A stretch of 64,000 bases of DNA from Cohnella silvisoli (GTDB lineage Bacteria > Bacillota > Bacilli > Paenibacillales > Paenibacillaceae), in assembly GCF_021190915.1 (NCBI RefSeq), contig NZ_JAIOAP010000009.1, forward strand, positions 124,001 through 188,000, in the 5' to 3' direction. A model generated the notes under the pieces. That model did no database searches and had not been told where the DNA came from. It saw only the letters and a list, made by a program, of their open reading frames with translations. Numbering within the stretch: position 1 is the stretch's first letter; each line of letters opens with the position of its first letter. Both the position numbers and the translations under genes were made by a program. This document shows, piece after piece, positions 40,933-49,158 of this stretch.

Positions 40933-41799
40933 TTACTCGTCCGGCTCCACGTGCACATGTACGTTAACGATATCGTGCTTGCGTTTCATTCGTTGCTCGA
41001 TCGTATCGCATATCGCATGGCTCTCCACCAACGAGATGTCAGGACTTACGACAATAACGACATCGACGAGAACGGTGCTTCCGTGGATTCTCGCCCGGAT
41101 ATCTTTGATTGCCTTTACCCCTTCTGTCTTCTCCACTGTCGTTCTTAAGCTCATAAGCTGTTTGACGTCAAATCCGTCCGTAAGCGTTAGGGTTGCAGAC
41201 GTAAAAATCTCCCAAGCGGTTTTCAAGATAATGCAGCCGACGACAATCGCAGCGACACCGTCAAGCCAAGGCAATCCTAGACGAGACCCGAAGATACCGA
41301 TCGCGGCCCCCAAACTGACTAACGCATCCGAGCGATTATCTTTAGCAGCCGCCATTAAAGCTTGATTGTTAATTCGCCGGGCAAGCCTTACATTATATGT
41401 ATATATGCCATACATAGCGGCGGCGGCAAGGAGTGCAATCCAGCCTGCATTTAGGCCCGGGGACACGAATTCCCCATTCCACAGGTTACGCACGGCGGCA
41501 ATCAACACCTGAAGACCGACCGTCCCCATGATAAAAGAAGCGAGCAACGCGGCAATCGTCTCCGCTCTTAGATGCCCATAAGGATGGTCCTGATCCGGCG
41601 GCTTCCGGGAAATGCGAAGGCCGATCAGCACGGCAACGGACGCAACGATATCCGTCACGTTATTGAAGCCGTCCGCCGTTAACGCTTCGGATGCGAATAT
41701 CCAACCGGCCGTCAGCTTCAAAGAAGAAAGCACCAAATAAGCCCAAATGCTGATCCAAGCGCCTTTTTCCCCTTTTTTGATATCGCCGTAGACGTCCAT
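40933..41799 (-). CDS. Cation diffusion facilitator transporter
   Basis: This 288-residue CDF protein has a six-span membrane domain. EALTADGFNNVTDIVAS (metal site in span II), the DQDHPYGHLRAETIAAL loop and AKDNRSDALVSLGAAIG (span V site) are clear, followed by a ferredoxin-like cytosolic domain ending VNVHVHVEPDE. It should export a divalent metal (zinc, iron or manganese) by proton antiport. The second site has N/D variants, so the metal cannot be fixed. ATG at 41799 follows GGGAGG. Confidence 0.92.
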   Translation of the reverse strand: MDVYGDIKKGEKGAWISIWAYLVLSSLKLTAGWIFASEALTADGFNNVTDIVASVAVLIGLRISRKPPDQDHPYGHLRAETIAALLASFIMGTVGLQVLIAAVRNLWNGEFVSPGLNAGWIALLAAAAMYGIYTYNVRLARRINNQALMAAAKDNRSDALVSLGAAIGIFGSRLGLPWLDGVAAIVVGCIILKTAWEIFTSATLTLTDGFDVKQLMSLRTTVEKTEGVKAIKDIRARIHGSTVLVDVVIVVSPDISLVESHAICDTIEQRMKRKHDIVNVHVHVEPDE

Positions 41800-41926
41800 C
41801 GCTCCAACCTCCCTTCCTGCAATTAAATCCACCCTAGCACATCATAATAGTGTCTCCGATCGGCAGAACATAGAAACGTGAAATGTGAACAAACTTTAGG
41901 CGCCGCCTTGCACAGGCAGTCTGTTT

Positions 41927-41948
41927 TAGTCGGTTTATTCGACTATGG
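41927..41948 (+). repeat. 22-bp direct repeat, copy 1
   Basis: This copy is identical to 41978-41999 and contains an AGTCG...CGACT inverted repeat around GTTTATT. Confidence 0.75.
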
Positions 41949-41977
41949 GCCGGGTATTGTTGGGTTTACGCCCGTCA

Positions 41978-41999
41978 TAGTCGGTTTATTCGACTATGG
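41978..41999 (+). repeat. 22-bp direct repeat, copy 2
   Basis: This copy is identical to 41927-41948, 51 bp away. Here the hairpin extends to CATAGTCG/CGACTATG. Confidence 0.75.
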
Positions 42000-42016
42000 A
42001 CGAAGTTTACGAGCAG

Positions 42017-42046
42017 CAAAAACGCTTGCCGGTTGTCGGCAAGCGT
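42017..42046 (-). terminator. Terminator of the ABC-F gene
   Basis: On the minus strand ACGCTTGCCG (42037-42046) pairs perfectly with CGGCAAGCGT (42022-42031) and is followed by T residues. Confidence 0.88.
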
Positions 42047-42053
42047 CGTTTCA

Positions 42054-43682
42054 TCATTTAGCTTCTTCAGGTATTAAGCGCGCACGGAGTTCCTGTACTT
42101 CCGGATGCTCCAGATACTCGTCGAAGGTCATCATCCGGTCGATGATGCCGTTAGGCGTGATCTCGATGATCCGGTTGGCGATCGTCTGCATGAACTGATG
42201 GTCATGGGACGTGAAGATGATCGGACCGTCAAAATCTATCAATCCGTTATTGAGCGCAGTGATGGATTCCAAGTCCAAATGGTTCGTCGGTTCGTCCAGC
42301 ATGAGCACGTTTCCGTTCGTAAGCATCATTCGGGACAGCATGCAGCGGACTTTCTCTCCTCCGGATAGGACGGAGCCTTTCTTCAAGGCTTCGTCACCCG
42401 AGAACAGCATCCGGCCGAGGAAACCGCGAATGAACGATTCGTCCGGGTCTTTGGTGTACTGGCGGAGCCATTCGACCAGATTCAGGTCGACCCCGTCGAA
42501 GTACGCCGAGTTTTCCTTAGGGAAATAAGCTTTGACCGCCGTTACGCCCCAAGTGACCGAACCCGCTTCAGGCTCTTTTTCCCCCACGAGAATTTGGAAC
42601 AGCAGCGTTTTCGCGTGGCTGTAAGGACCGACAAGCGCGATTTTGTCGCCTTTATTGACGACGAAATTAACACCGTTCAGCACTTTCTCGCCATCTACGG
42701 ATGCGGTAAGATTCTCTACCGTCACGACTTGTTTACCTACCTCGCGCTCCGGCTTGAAGTTAATGAATGGATATTTGCGGTTAGAAGGCCGGATGTCGTC
42801 GAGCGATATTTTGTCCAACAGCTTCTTACGGCTTGTCGCCTGCTTGGCTTTGGATTTATTCGCGGAAAAACGTTGCACGAACTCTTGCAATTCCTTAATC
42901 TTGTCTTCCTTCTTCTTGTTCTGGTCGCGCATGAGTCTCATAGCCAGTTGGCTGGACTCGTACCAGAAGTCGTAGTTGCCGACGTACATCTGGATTTTGC
43001 CGTAATCGATGTCCGCGATGTGCGTACACACTTGGTTCAGGAAGTGGCGGTCATGGGATACGACGATAACGGTACCTTCATAACGAGACAAGAAATCTTC
43101 CAACCAGTTAATGGACACGAGGTCCAAGTGGTTGGTAGGCTCATCGAGCAGCAAAATATTCGGGCTGCCGAACAACGCTTGCGCGAGCAAGACGCGAACC
43201 TTCTCATTGCCGTCCAGCTCCGACATCTTCTTGTCGTGCAGCTCGGTCGTGATTCCCAGGCCGTTCAACATTCCCGCTGCTTCGCTCTCCGCTTCCCAGC
43301 CGTTCATCTCGGCGAACTCGGCTTCCAGCTCGCCCGCGCGCATGCCATCCTCGTCGGAGAAATCTTCTTTCATATAGATGGCGTCTTTTTCTTTCATTAC
43401 TTTGTACAGGCGCTCATGGCCCATAATAACCGTTTCAAGCACGTTAAAATCATCGTACTCGTAATGGTTCTGCTTGAGTACCGCAAGGCGCTCTCCCGGT
43501 GTAATGAATACTTCGCCCGAGCTGGATTCCACTTCGCCGGACAATATTTTCAAGAACGTGGATTTACCCGCGCCATTTGCTCCGATCAAACCATAACAGT
43601 TGCCGGGAGTGAACTTAATGTTAACATCTTCGAACAAGGGGCGTTTGCCGAAACGCAGGCTTACGCCGGATACGGTAATCAT
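42054..43682 (-). CDS. ABC-F family ATPase (YkpA/YbiT-like)
   Basis: This is a 542-residue soluble protein with two ABC domains and no membrane span. Walker A sites are LIGANGAGKSTFLK and the degenerate LVGPYSHAKTLLFQ, and the signatures are LDGNEKVRVLLAQA and LSGGEKVRCMLSRM. Walker B is LLLDEPTNHLDL (first) and LMLDEPTNHLDL (second). The linker between domains is rich in charged residues. ABC-F proteins act on the ribosome. The second Walker A lacks the usual GKT/S but keeps a Lys, as in YkpA-type members. ATG at 43680-43682 follows GGATGATT. Confidence 0.92.
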   Translation of the reverse strand: MITVSGVSLRFGKRPLFEDVNIKFTPGNCYGLIGANGAGKSTFLKILSGEVESSSGEVFITPGERLAVLKQNHYEYDDFNVLETVIMGHERLYKVMKEKDAIYMKEDFSDEDGMRAGELEAEFAEMNGWEAESEAAGMLNGLGITTELHDKKMSELDGNEKVRVLLAQALFGSPNILLLDEPTNHLDLVSINWLEDFLSRYEGTVIVVSHDRHFLNQVCTHIADIDYGKIQMYVGNYDFWYESSQLAMRLMRDQNKKKEDKIKELQEFVQRFSANKSKAKQATSRKKLLDKISLDDIRPSNRKYPFINFKPEREVGKQVVTVENLTASVDGEKVLNGVNFVVNKGDKIALVGPYSHAKTLLFQILVGEKEPEAGSVTWGVTAVKAYFPKENSAYFDGVDLNLVEWLRQYTKDPDESFIRGFLGRMLFSGDEALKKGSVLSGGEKVRCMLSRMMLTNGNVLMLDEPTNHLDLESITALNNGLIDFDGPIIFTSHDHQFMQTIANRIIEITPNGIIDRMMTFDEYLEHPEVQELRARLIPEEAK

Positions 43683-43697
43683 GAGTCTAATCATCCT

Positions 43698-44651
43698 TTA
43701 CTTAGGGGTTTCTAGATTATGGCTTTCAAAACGCATCGTTTCGCCGTGCTGCAGCAATAATAGCTTCTCTTGCGGAATGCCGAGCTCCGCTCGGGCTGCC
43801 TCCAATCGCTGCAACGCCTCGGCCGGCGTATCGTCCGAAAGCTTGAATGCACCGTAATGCATAGGTACGAAATACTTCGCCTTAACGTCCAAGAAAGCCT
43901 GCAAAGCTTCTTCCGGACTGACATGCTGCGATGCCATGAACCATTCTGGGTCATAAGCTCCGATAGGAAGCAAGGCAACGTCGATATTAAACTTGCGTCC
44001 GATATCGCTGAAGCCGCGGAAATAACCGCTGTCCCCCGCGAAATAAATCGTCGGACCGTGAGGCATTTGCAGCACCCAGCCCCCCCAGTGAGAAGTGTTC
44101 ATGTCCCAGGGATTCCGACGGGTCCAATGCTGCGCGGGCACGAATGTAAACTTAACGCCGTGGAAAGAGATGTCTTCCCACCAGTGCAGCTCCTGAGCTT
44201 GGAGGAATCCGCGAATCATGAGCTTCTTCCGCAGTCCAGCGGGTACGATCATCTTCTTGGGCCCCCTTAGCTTGCGAAGGGATGCGACGTGAAGGTGATC
44301 GTAGTGGGCGTGCGAGATGAGGACGACATCTACCGATGGCATGTCCGATAATTCGATGCCTGGCGGAGCTAGTCTTTTCTGGAACGCCATTCTTCTTGCC
44401 CACACCGGATCCGTGACGATGTTCAAGCCTGCCATCTGAATGAGAAAAGTGGAGTGGCCGATCCATGTTACGGACGGTTCGTTGCGGTTGTGCTGCAGAA
44501 ATCGCAGGTCTGGCGCCACGCTTGGGACACATTGTCCGTATTCCTTATTGCGCATCTTGCGTATCCGATCCTCACGCCAACGGTCGAATTGATCCTTAGA
44601 TGCTTTGCCCGCACCTACGGAATCCAAGTTGCCGAAGCGTCTTCTAAGCAT
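43698..44651 (-). CDS. MBL-fold metallohydrolase (NAPE-PLD-like)
   Basis: This 317-residue enzyme has the metal motif ISHAHYDHLHV, the opening WIGHSTFLIQMAGLNIVTDP, FAGDSGYFRGF with the bridging Asp, and a late His in VPMHYGAFKL. The family includes N-acyl-phosphatidylethanolamine phospholipase D-like and UlaG-like hydrolases; the substrate here is unknown. GGAGGG precedes the ATG. It is 15 bases upstream of the ABC-F gene and probably co-transcribed with it. Confidence 0.9.
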   Translation of the reverse strand: MLRRRFGNLDSVGAGKASKDQFDRWREDRIRKMRNKEYGQCVPSVAPDLRFLQHNRNEPSVTWIGHSTFLIQMAGLNIVTDPVWARRMAFQKRLAPPGIELSDMPSVDVVLISHAHYDHLHVASLRKLRGPKKMIVPAGLRKKLMIRGFLQAQELHWWEDISFHGVKFTFVPAQHWTRRNPWDMNTSHWGGWVLQMPHGPTIYFAGDSGYFRGFSDIGRKFNIDVALLPIGAYDPEWFMASQHVSPEEALQAFLDVKAKYFVPMHYGAFKLSDDTPAEALQRLEAARAELGIPQEKLLLLQHGETMRFESHNLETPK

Positions 44652-44729
44652 GAAATCCCTCCGATGATGTGCTTAAGTATACTATAGCAGGAAACGTCGA
44701 AATGTACCAAGTAAGTAGCGAAAAAGACC

Positions 44730-46148
44730 TTACTTAGGCTGGATGGATCCCTTCTCTTCCCCTATGCCGAGAACGCTGACGGCTTTGTTGCCGTAAGTTC
44801 CGAATTGAAAATAAAACAAGAGAAACACCGCTATAACAAGCAACGCGAATACGACGAAAATATTACTGTAGGCAAGCCCGGCATGGTTCCCGAAAAAAGG
44901 ATTCAAACGTATCGTCGGCTCTCCATAATCGAGTATTTTCCCGACCACGGAAGCGGAGACGGCACCGGCGATAAACGAGTTCATCGAGAATAGCCCCATC
45001 CCTACGCCCATTTGATCCTTCGCTAGCGTACCGGATATCGTTTTCGATAACGCGATTTGCATGAACGTTTGTCCAAGATTGCCTAGGATCAGAATGAGCA
45101 TAATGTAAATCGGCGACATCCCGGCAAGGACGGACAATAAGGCAAAACACGCGAACAACAAGAAAATCGCGATATAAGCAAGCGCGGAGGCTCCCCTCGC
45201 ATCGGCCAGTTTCCCGCCCTTCCTTCCCATCAAAGCGGAGGCGACGGCTGCCGGCAACATAATGAATCCGACTTCGGCCGGGGACAATCCATTCGTGCTC
45301 GTTAATAGCTGCGGAGTCAGGAAAGGCAGCCCCATAACCACGCCTGTATTCGTAAACGCGATTACCAACCCTATCGTATACGCTCTATTGCGAAATAGCT
45401 TCGGCTGCACGAACGGCTCCGAAGCTAACCGGATACGCGCTAGAAACAATAAGAAGCAGATTGCTCCAAGAGCAATAACGTAGCCATTACCTAGAGTTAC
45501 CCCCAATAGCAATGTGGCAACCGTCCCTCCTAGTAATACGCCGCCGATGTAATCCGTGTGCCCCGATCTGCGTTTTTCCGTGCCCAAATATTTACGGTAA
45601 TAAGGCAATGTCAGCAGTACCAAACCGGATAAGCCGAATAATAATCGCCAGCTTGCCATGCTGGATACCAAACCGCCGACAATCGGAGCTATCGCGTTTC
45701 CAAGCGCGAGTCCGACTGCAACCATGCCAAGCGCCCGGCCTCTTCTCTCCATAGGGAAATAACGCACGGGAATAAGCATCGCGGTTGCCGGAATAACCGC
45801 CGCCCCTGCCGACTGCAGCACGCGCCCGGCTACAACCATCCAATACGTGTGTGCCAACAAGCCCGCTATCGATCCAATCGTGAAGAAAATCAGACCGAAG
45901 GTGATAAGGCTCCTTAGGCTGTAATGATCGGCGAGCTTACCGTAGATAACCGTACCCACAGCATAGACAACAAGGTATGCCGTTATAACCCAACTCACCT
46001 GCGATGGAACTAAATCGAACTCAGCGGATATTTTCGGAAGCACAACGTTAAACATCGAAGCATTCATAACCGACAGAATAAGCGTAAAAAAAAGGACGCG
46101 AAGCAGCTTTTCTCCGTTATTGCGTACACCTTCGGCAGACTGTTGCAT
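44730..46148 (-). CDS. MFS drug efflux transporter (DHA2-type)
   Basis: This is a 472-residue major facilitator with about 14 membrane spans. Motifs include VLPKISAEFDLVPSQVSWVITAYLV (span 1-2), GKLADHYSLRSL (loop 2-3 motif A) and GRVLQSAGAAVIPATAM (span 4). Related proteins export tetracycline-like or quaternary compounds. The gene lies behind a TetR operator at 46170-46193 and a tetR gene, so its expression is probably substrate-induced. GGAG precedes the ATG. Confidence 0.9.
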   Translation of the reverse strand: MQQSAEGVRNNGEKLLRVLFFTLILSVMNASMFNVVLPKISAEFDLVPSQVSWVITAYLVVYAVGTVIYGKLADHYSLRSLITFGLIFFTIGSIAGLLAHTYWMVVAGRVLQSAGAAVIPATAMLIPVRYFPMERRGRALGMVAVGLALGNAIAPIVGGLVSSMASWRLLFGLSGLVLLTLPYYRKYLGTEKRRSGHTDYIGGVLLGGTVATLLLGVTLGNGYVIALGAICFLLFLARIRLASEPFVQPKLFRNRAYTIGLVIAFTNTGVVMGLPFLTPQLLTSTNGLSPAEVGFIMLPAAVASALMGRKGGKLADARGASALAYIAIFLLFACFALLSVLAGMSPIYIMLILILGNLGQTFMQIALSKTISGTLAKDQMGVGMGLFSMNSFIAGAVSASVVGKILDYGEPTIRLNPFFGNHAGLAYSNIFVVFALLVIAVFLLFYFQFGTYGNKAVSVLGIGEEKGSIQPK

Positions 46149-46169
46149 GGTTTTGTTCTCCTTTTTATG

Positions 46170-46193
46170 ATGTTAGTTATTAGTAACTAACAT
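46170..46193. promoter_or_regulatory. TetR operator before the MFS gene
   Basis: ATGTTAGTTA-TTAG-TAACTAACAT is a perfect 10-bp inverted repeat in the MFS gene leader. It is closely similar to the repeat upstream of tetR at 46885-46904. Confidence 0.8.
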
Positions 46194-46288
46194 ATTGATT
46201 AAAAAAATCGAGCTCCACGATCACACAGGCCGATAAGCATCCTCGTGATCGTCAACCCGTCTCCTCACACTATTGCGAACCCAATCAT

Positions 46289-46867
46289 TCAGGGTCTCAA
46301 CCCTCTGGCGAAGGTTTGCACGCTATTTTCAATGAAGGCGTCCGTATCGGTACTCTTGATACTGGGATTACAGCTCATGAAATAGCCGAAATTCAAGGTC
46401 ATGAACGCGGTAGCTTGGCCTGCCGAATCCGCTGCCACCATCTTTCCTTGGGCTTGCATATCTTGAAAGTAACGAGTCAGCAACTCTTTCAATTGCCCGG
46501 GATTGTGCTCGGCAAGCTCCGTTATCCAGGGCATGTTATTTCTCTCCTGAATGGCGATGAACGAGATAGCCTTGTTGCGGCTCATGCTCTCGTGATACGT
46601 CTTCGCGAACATTTTCAAATCCTCGTACAAATCCCAGACGATCTGTTCTTCGAACAGCTTCTTCATCGGCTGAATGTAAGAATACTTACGAATGGCCGCT
46701 TCAAGCACGCCCAGCTTCGTTTCGAAATGCCGGAAAACAGTCATTTCGCTTACCGCGGCAGCCGCGGCGATCTCTTTCATCGTGACGGACTTAAAGCCTT
46801 TATGATGGAAAAGCTCGATCGCTTCGGACAAAATTTTGTCCGATGTGCCTAATTCTTCTTGTTTCAT
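46289..46867 (-). CDS. TetR/AcrR family repressor
   Basis: This 192-residue protein has an N-terminal TetR helix-turn-helix (KILSEAIELFHHKGFKSVTM, then KEIAAAAAVSEMTVFRHFETK) and a helical C-terminal ligand-binding domain. It lies directly upstream of the efflux gene and has similar palindromes before both genes, so it is very likely their repressor and autoregulates. Confidence 0.93.
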   Translation of the reverse strand: MKQEELGTSDKILSEAIELFHHKGFKSVTMKEIAAAAAVSEMTVFRHFETKLGVLEAAIRKYSYIQPMKKLFEEQIVWDLYEDLKMFAKTYHESMSRNKAISFIAIQERNNMPWITELAEHNPGQLKELLTRYFQDMQAQGKMVAADSAGQATAFMTLNFGYFMSCNPSIKSTDTDAFIENSVQTFARGLRP

Positions 46868-46884
46868 CCCTGCACCTCATTCGA

Positions 46885-46904
46885 ATGTTAGTTATTACTA
46901 ACAT
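46885..46904. promoter_or_regulatory. TetR operator before tetR
   Basis: ATGTTAGT-TATT-ACTAACAT is the autoregulatory counterpart of the MFS operator. Confidence 0.8.
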
Positions 46905-47091
46905 ACATAACTTACCACTGCGATTTACGGCTGTCAATGGGCGTTTCAATTACATCGGCATTGGACGATAAAGTGTTATGAATACATTTGGGATTGCAGC
47001 ATCAAATTCTTGTAAAAAGCGCTTTCGTTTTGGCAAAAGAGGCCCCGTTGCTGTATTGTGGAATTAAAAGAAGGAAAGCGAGGGGTTTTCC

Positions 47092-48237
47092 ATGAAATTG
47101 TTGTCCATCGAACCGACCCCAAGTCCAAATACAATGAAGCTGAACGTTGACGTCCGGCTCGATCCCGGAGTGCGGCTTAATTACGGCAAAAACGTCGCTA
47201 ACGCAACTGCCATACCTCCGCTTGTTGCTAGGCTGCTCGATGTTCCCGGTATCAAGGGAGTGTTCCATACATCCGATTTCCTTGCGATCGATCGCAAGGG
47301 AAACGCGGATTGGGCCGCCATTCTGGACGGCGTTCGCGAAGCTTTCGGCCTAGCGGGAGATGGCGCGGCGTCAGCCGCGGGACCGGAGACGGAAGGATTC
47401 GGAGAGGCGCACGTTCGCGTGCAAATGTTCCGCGGAATTCCGATGCAAATCCGCGTGCGGAGCGGCGGTCAGGAATTCCGGGCCGCTATGCCCGAAAGAT
47501 TCAGCCAAGCCGTCTCGGAGGCGGCGGGTTCCACGATGATACGCGAGCGCAAGCTGGAAGAGCTCGGCGTCAGATACGGCGAACCTCAAGAGGTACTCGA
47601 CGAGGTTCAGCGAGAGCTGGAAGCCGCTTATTCCGAGGCGCGGCTTCAGGATTTGATCGCGCAGGCGAAGGCCGCCGGGCCGGAAGCCGCGCCCCCTGCT
47701 CCTCCCGCTCCGCTGACGGGAGGAGAAGTTCTTCATGCGCTCGAGTCGCAGGATTGGCGAGAGCGTTACGCGGCTTTGGAGCGGTTGAAGCCCAAGCCGG
47801 AGGATTTGGAGGTAATCGCCGCTGCTTTACGCGACAGCCAAGTTTCGGTGCGGCGGCTCGCCGTTGTCTATCTCGGCGATCTGCGAACTCCCGAGACGAT
47901 GTCGCATCTATTCACCGCGCTTAAGGATTCTTCCGGTTCAGTACGCCGGACTGCAGGCGATACGTTGTCCGATCTTGGCGATACGGCTGCGATCGGACCG
48001 ATGATCGAGGCGTTGGAGGATTCCAACAAGCTCGTCCGTTGGCGGGCCGCTCGATTTCTATACGAAGCCGGAGATGAATCGGCGTTAGAGGCGCTTCGCC
48101 GAATCGCTGGCAGCGAGCCAGAGTTCGAAGTGCGGCTGCAAGCCGAGATGGCCGTCGCCCGCATCGAGCGCGGCGAAGAAGCCGCCGGCTCCGTCTGGCA
48201 GCAGATGACGCGGATGCGGGAGCAGGATAAGGAGTAA
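47092..48237 (+). CDS. CvfC-like protein with Nfu N-terminal and HEAT-repeat domains
   Basis: This 381-residue protein of the conserved virulence factor C family is named from a Staphylococcus virulence screen; its biochemical role is unclear. Residues 1-85 resemble the Nfu/NifU N-terminal domain (IEPTPSPNTMKLNVDVRL, IKGVFHTSDFLAI). From about residue 215 to the end are HEAT-like repeats (RERYAALERLK, VRRLAVVYLGDLRTPE, SVRRTAGDTLSDLGD, VRWRAARFLYEAG). The linker contains an Ala/Pro-rich segment. The start follows GAGGGG. Confidence 0.85.
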   Translation: MKLLSIEPTPSPNTMKLNVDVRLDPGVRLNYGKNVANATAIPPLVARLLDVPGIKGVFHTSDFLAIDRKGNADWAAILDGVREAFGLAGDGAASAAGPETEGFGEAHVRVQMFRGIPMQIRVRSGGQEFRAAMPERFSQAVSEAAGSTMIRERKLEELGVRYGEPQEVLDEVQRELEAAYSEARLQDLIAQAKAAGPEAAPPAPPAPLTGGEVLHALESQDWRERYAALERLKPKPEDLEVIAAALRDSQVSVRRLAVVYLGDLRTPETMSHLFTALKDSSGSVRRTAGDTLSDLGDTAAIGPMIEALEDSNKLVRWRAARFLYEAGDESALEALRRIAGSEPEFEVRLQAEMAVARIERGEEAAGSVWQQMTRMREQDKE

Positions 48238-48255
48238 GAGCGGGAGGACAAACTC

Positions 48256-49119
48256 TTGAAACTTAACATTAAATACAGGACGTCACTGCCGCTGAACGTC
48301 TTTCGTTGGTCGCCGATGCCTTATCGTCAGCCGCTTCATACGCATTCCAGCCTTGAAATCGGCTGTTGCATTCAAGGTGAAGGAACTTTCTATTTTGGAG
48401 AAAAACAATATCCGGTACGGCAAGGGGACGTCTTCATCGTTAATCCTGTTGAGCCGCATATTGCCGAGTCCAATCCCCATCGCCCGAGCGTCTATTTGTT
48501 CGTCAACTTCGACCCGGACTTGCTTCGCAAGGAAAATCCTCACCTGTTGCTGCCTTTTTCCTATCGCCCGGCGCTATTCCATAATCGTTTGCCGGGAGAA
48601 GCCGATATTGCCGTGCGAATTCGAAGCCTAATGGAAAAACTGTTCGAGGAATGGACGCATCGCAACAACGGATACGAAACCATGGCCAAATGCTTATTAT
48701 TCGAGCTATGCGTTGAGTTGGCAAGGCATTATTCCGGAGCAACCTCCATGCACGATTGGAAGCAGATGACGGGTGAATTGAATCGCCTTTCGCCAGCGTT
48801 GGAATGGATAGCCGATCACTATGCCGAGACGGTAAGCCTATCGGAGGTGGCCTCCGTTCTCGGGGTCCGTCCTGCGACGGCTGCGAGATTATTCCACCAA
48901 TCTACGGGCAGAAGCTGGCGCAGCCATCTGACCGAACACCGGTTGCGCGAAGCGAAGAGACTTCTCACCGAAACCGAGCTTGCGGTAGCTGACATCGGAT
49001 TCCAGAGCGGCTTTCAGAGCTTGCCGACGTTTTACCGCTTATTCCAAACTCATGTAGGGGTATCGCCTTTGGAGTACCGCAGCACCTTCCTTCATAACAA
49101 TCGGATAGGCACGTTTTGA
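48256..49119 (+). CDS. AraC family transcriptional regulator
   Basis: This 287-residue regulator has an N-terminal cupin (RQPLHTHSSLEIGCCIQGEG, then YPVRQGDVFIVNPVEPH) and a C-terminal double helix-turn-helix (SLSEVASVLGVRPATAARLF and DIGFQSGFQSLPTFYRLFQ). TTG at 48256-48258 behind GGGAGG is the best start. It lies immediately upstream of the ADP-ribosylglycohydrolase gene in the same direction and could control it or sense a sugar. Confidence 0.9.
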   Translation: MKLNIKYRTSLPLNVFRWSPMPYRQPLHTHSSLEIGCCIQGEGTFYFGEKQYPVRQGDVFIVNPVEPHIAESNPHRPSVYLFVNFDPDLLRKENPHLLLPFSYRPALFHNRLPGEADIAVRIRSLMEKLFEEWTHRNNGYETMAKCLLFELCVELARHYSGATSMHDWKQMTGELNRLSPALEWIADHYAETVSLSEVASVLGVRPATAARLFHQSTGRSWRSHLTEHRLREAKRLLTETELAVADIGFQSGFQSLPTFYRLFQTHVGVSPLEYRSTFLHNNRIGTF

Positions 49120-49158
49120 GAATGAGCGACGATTTTGAGAAGAAGGCATTAAAAGTGA

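Noticed and set aside
42594-43715. 373-codon plus-strand frame opposite the ABC-F gene
   Set aside because: It lies entirely antisense to a highly conserved ABC-F protein and shows no domain.
47310-47924. 204-codon frame within cvfC
   Set aside because: It is Arg/Ser-rich and out of frame with a clear CvfC homologue; GC-rich shadow.
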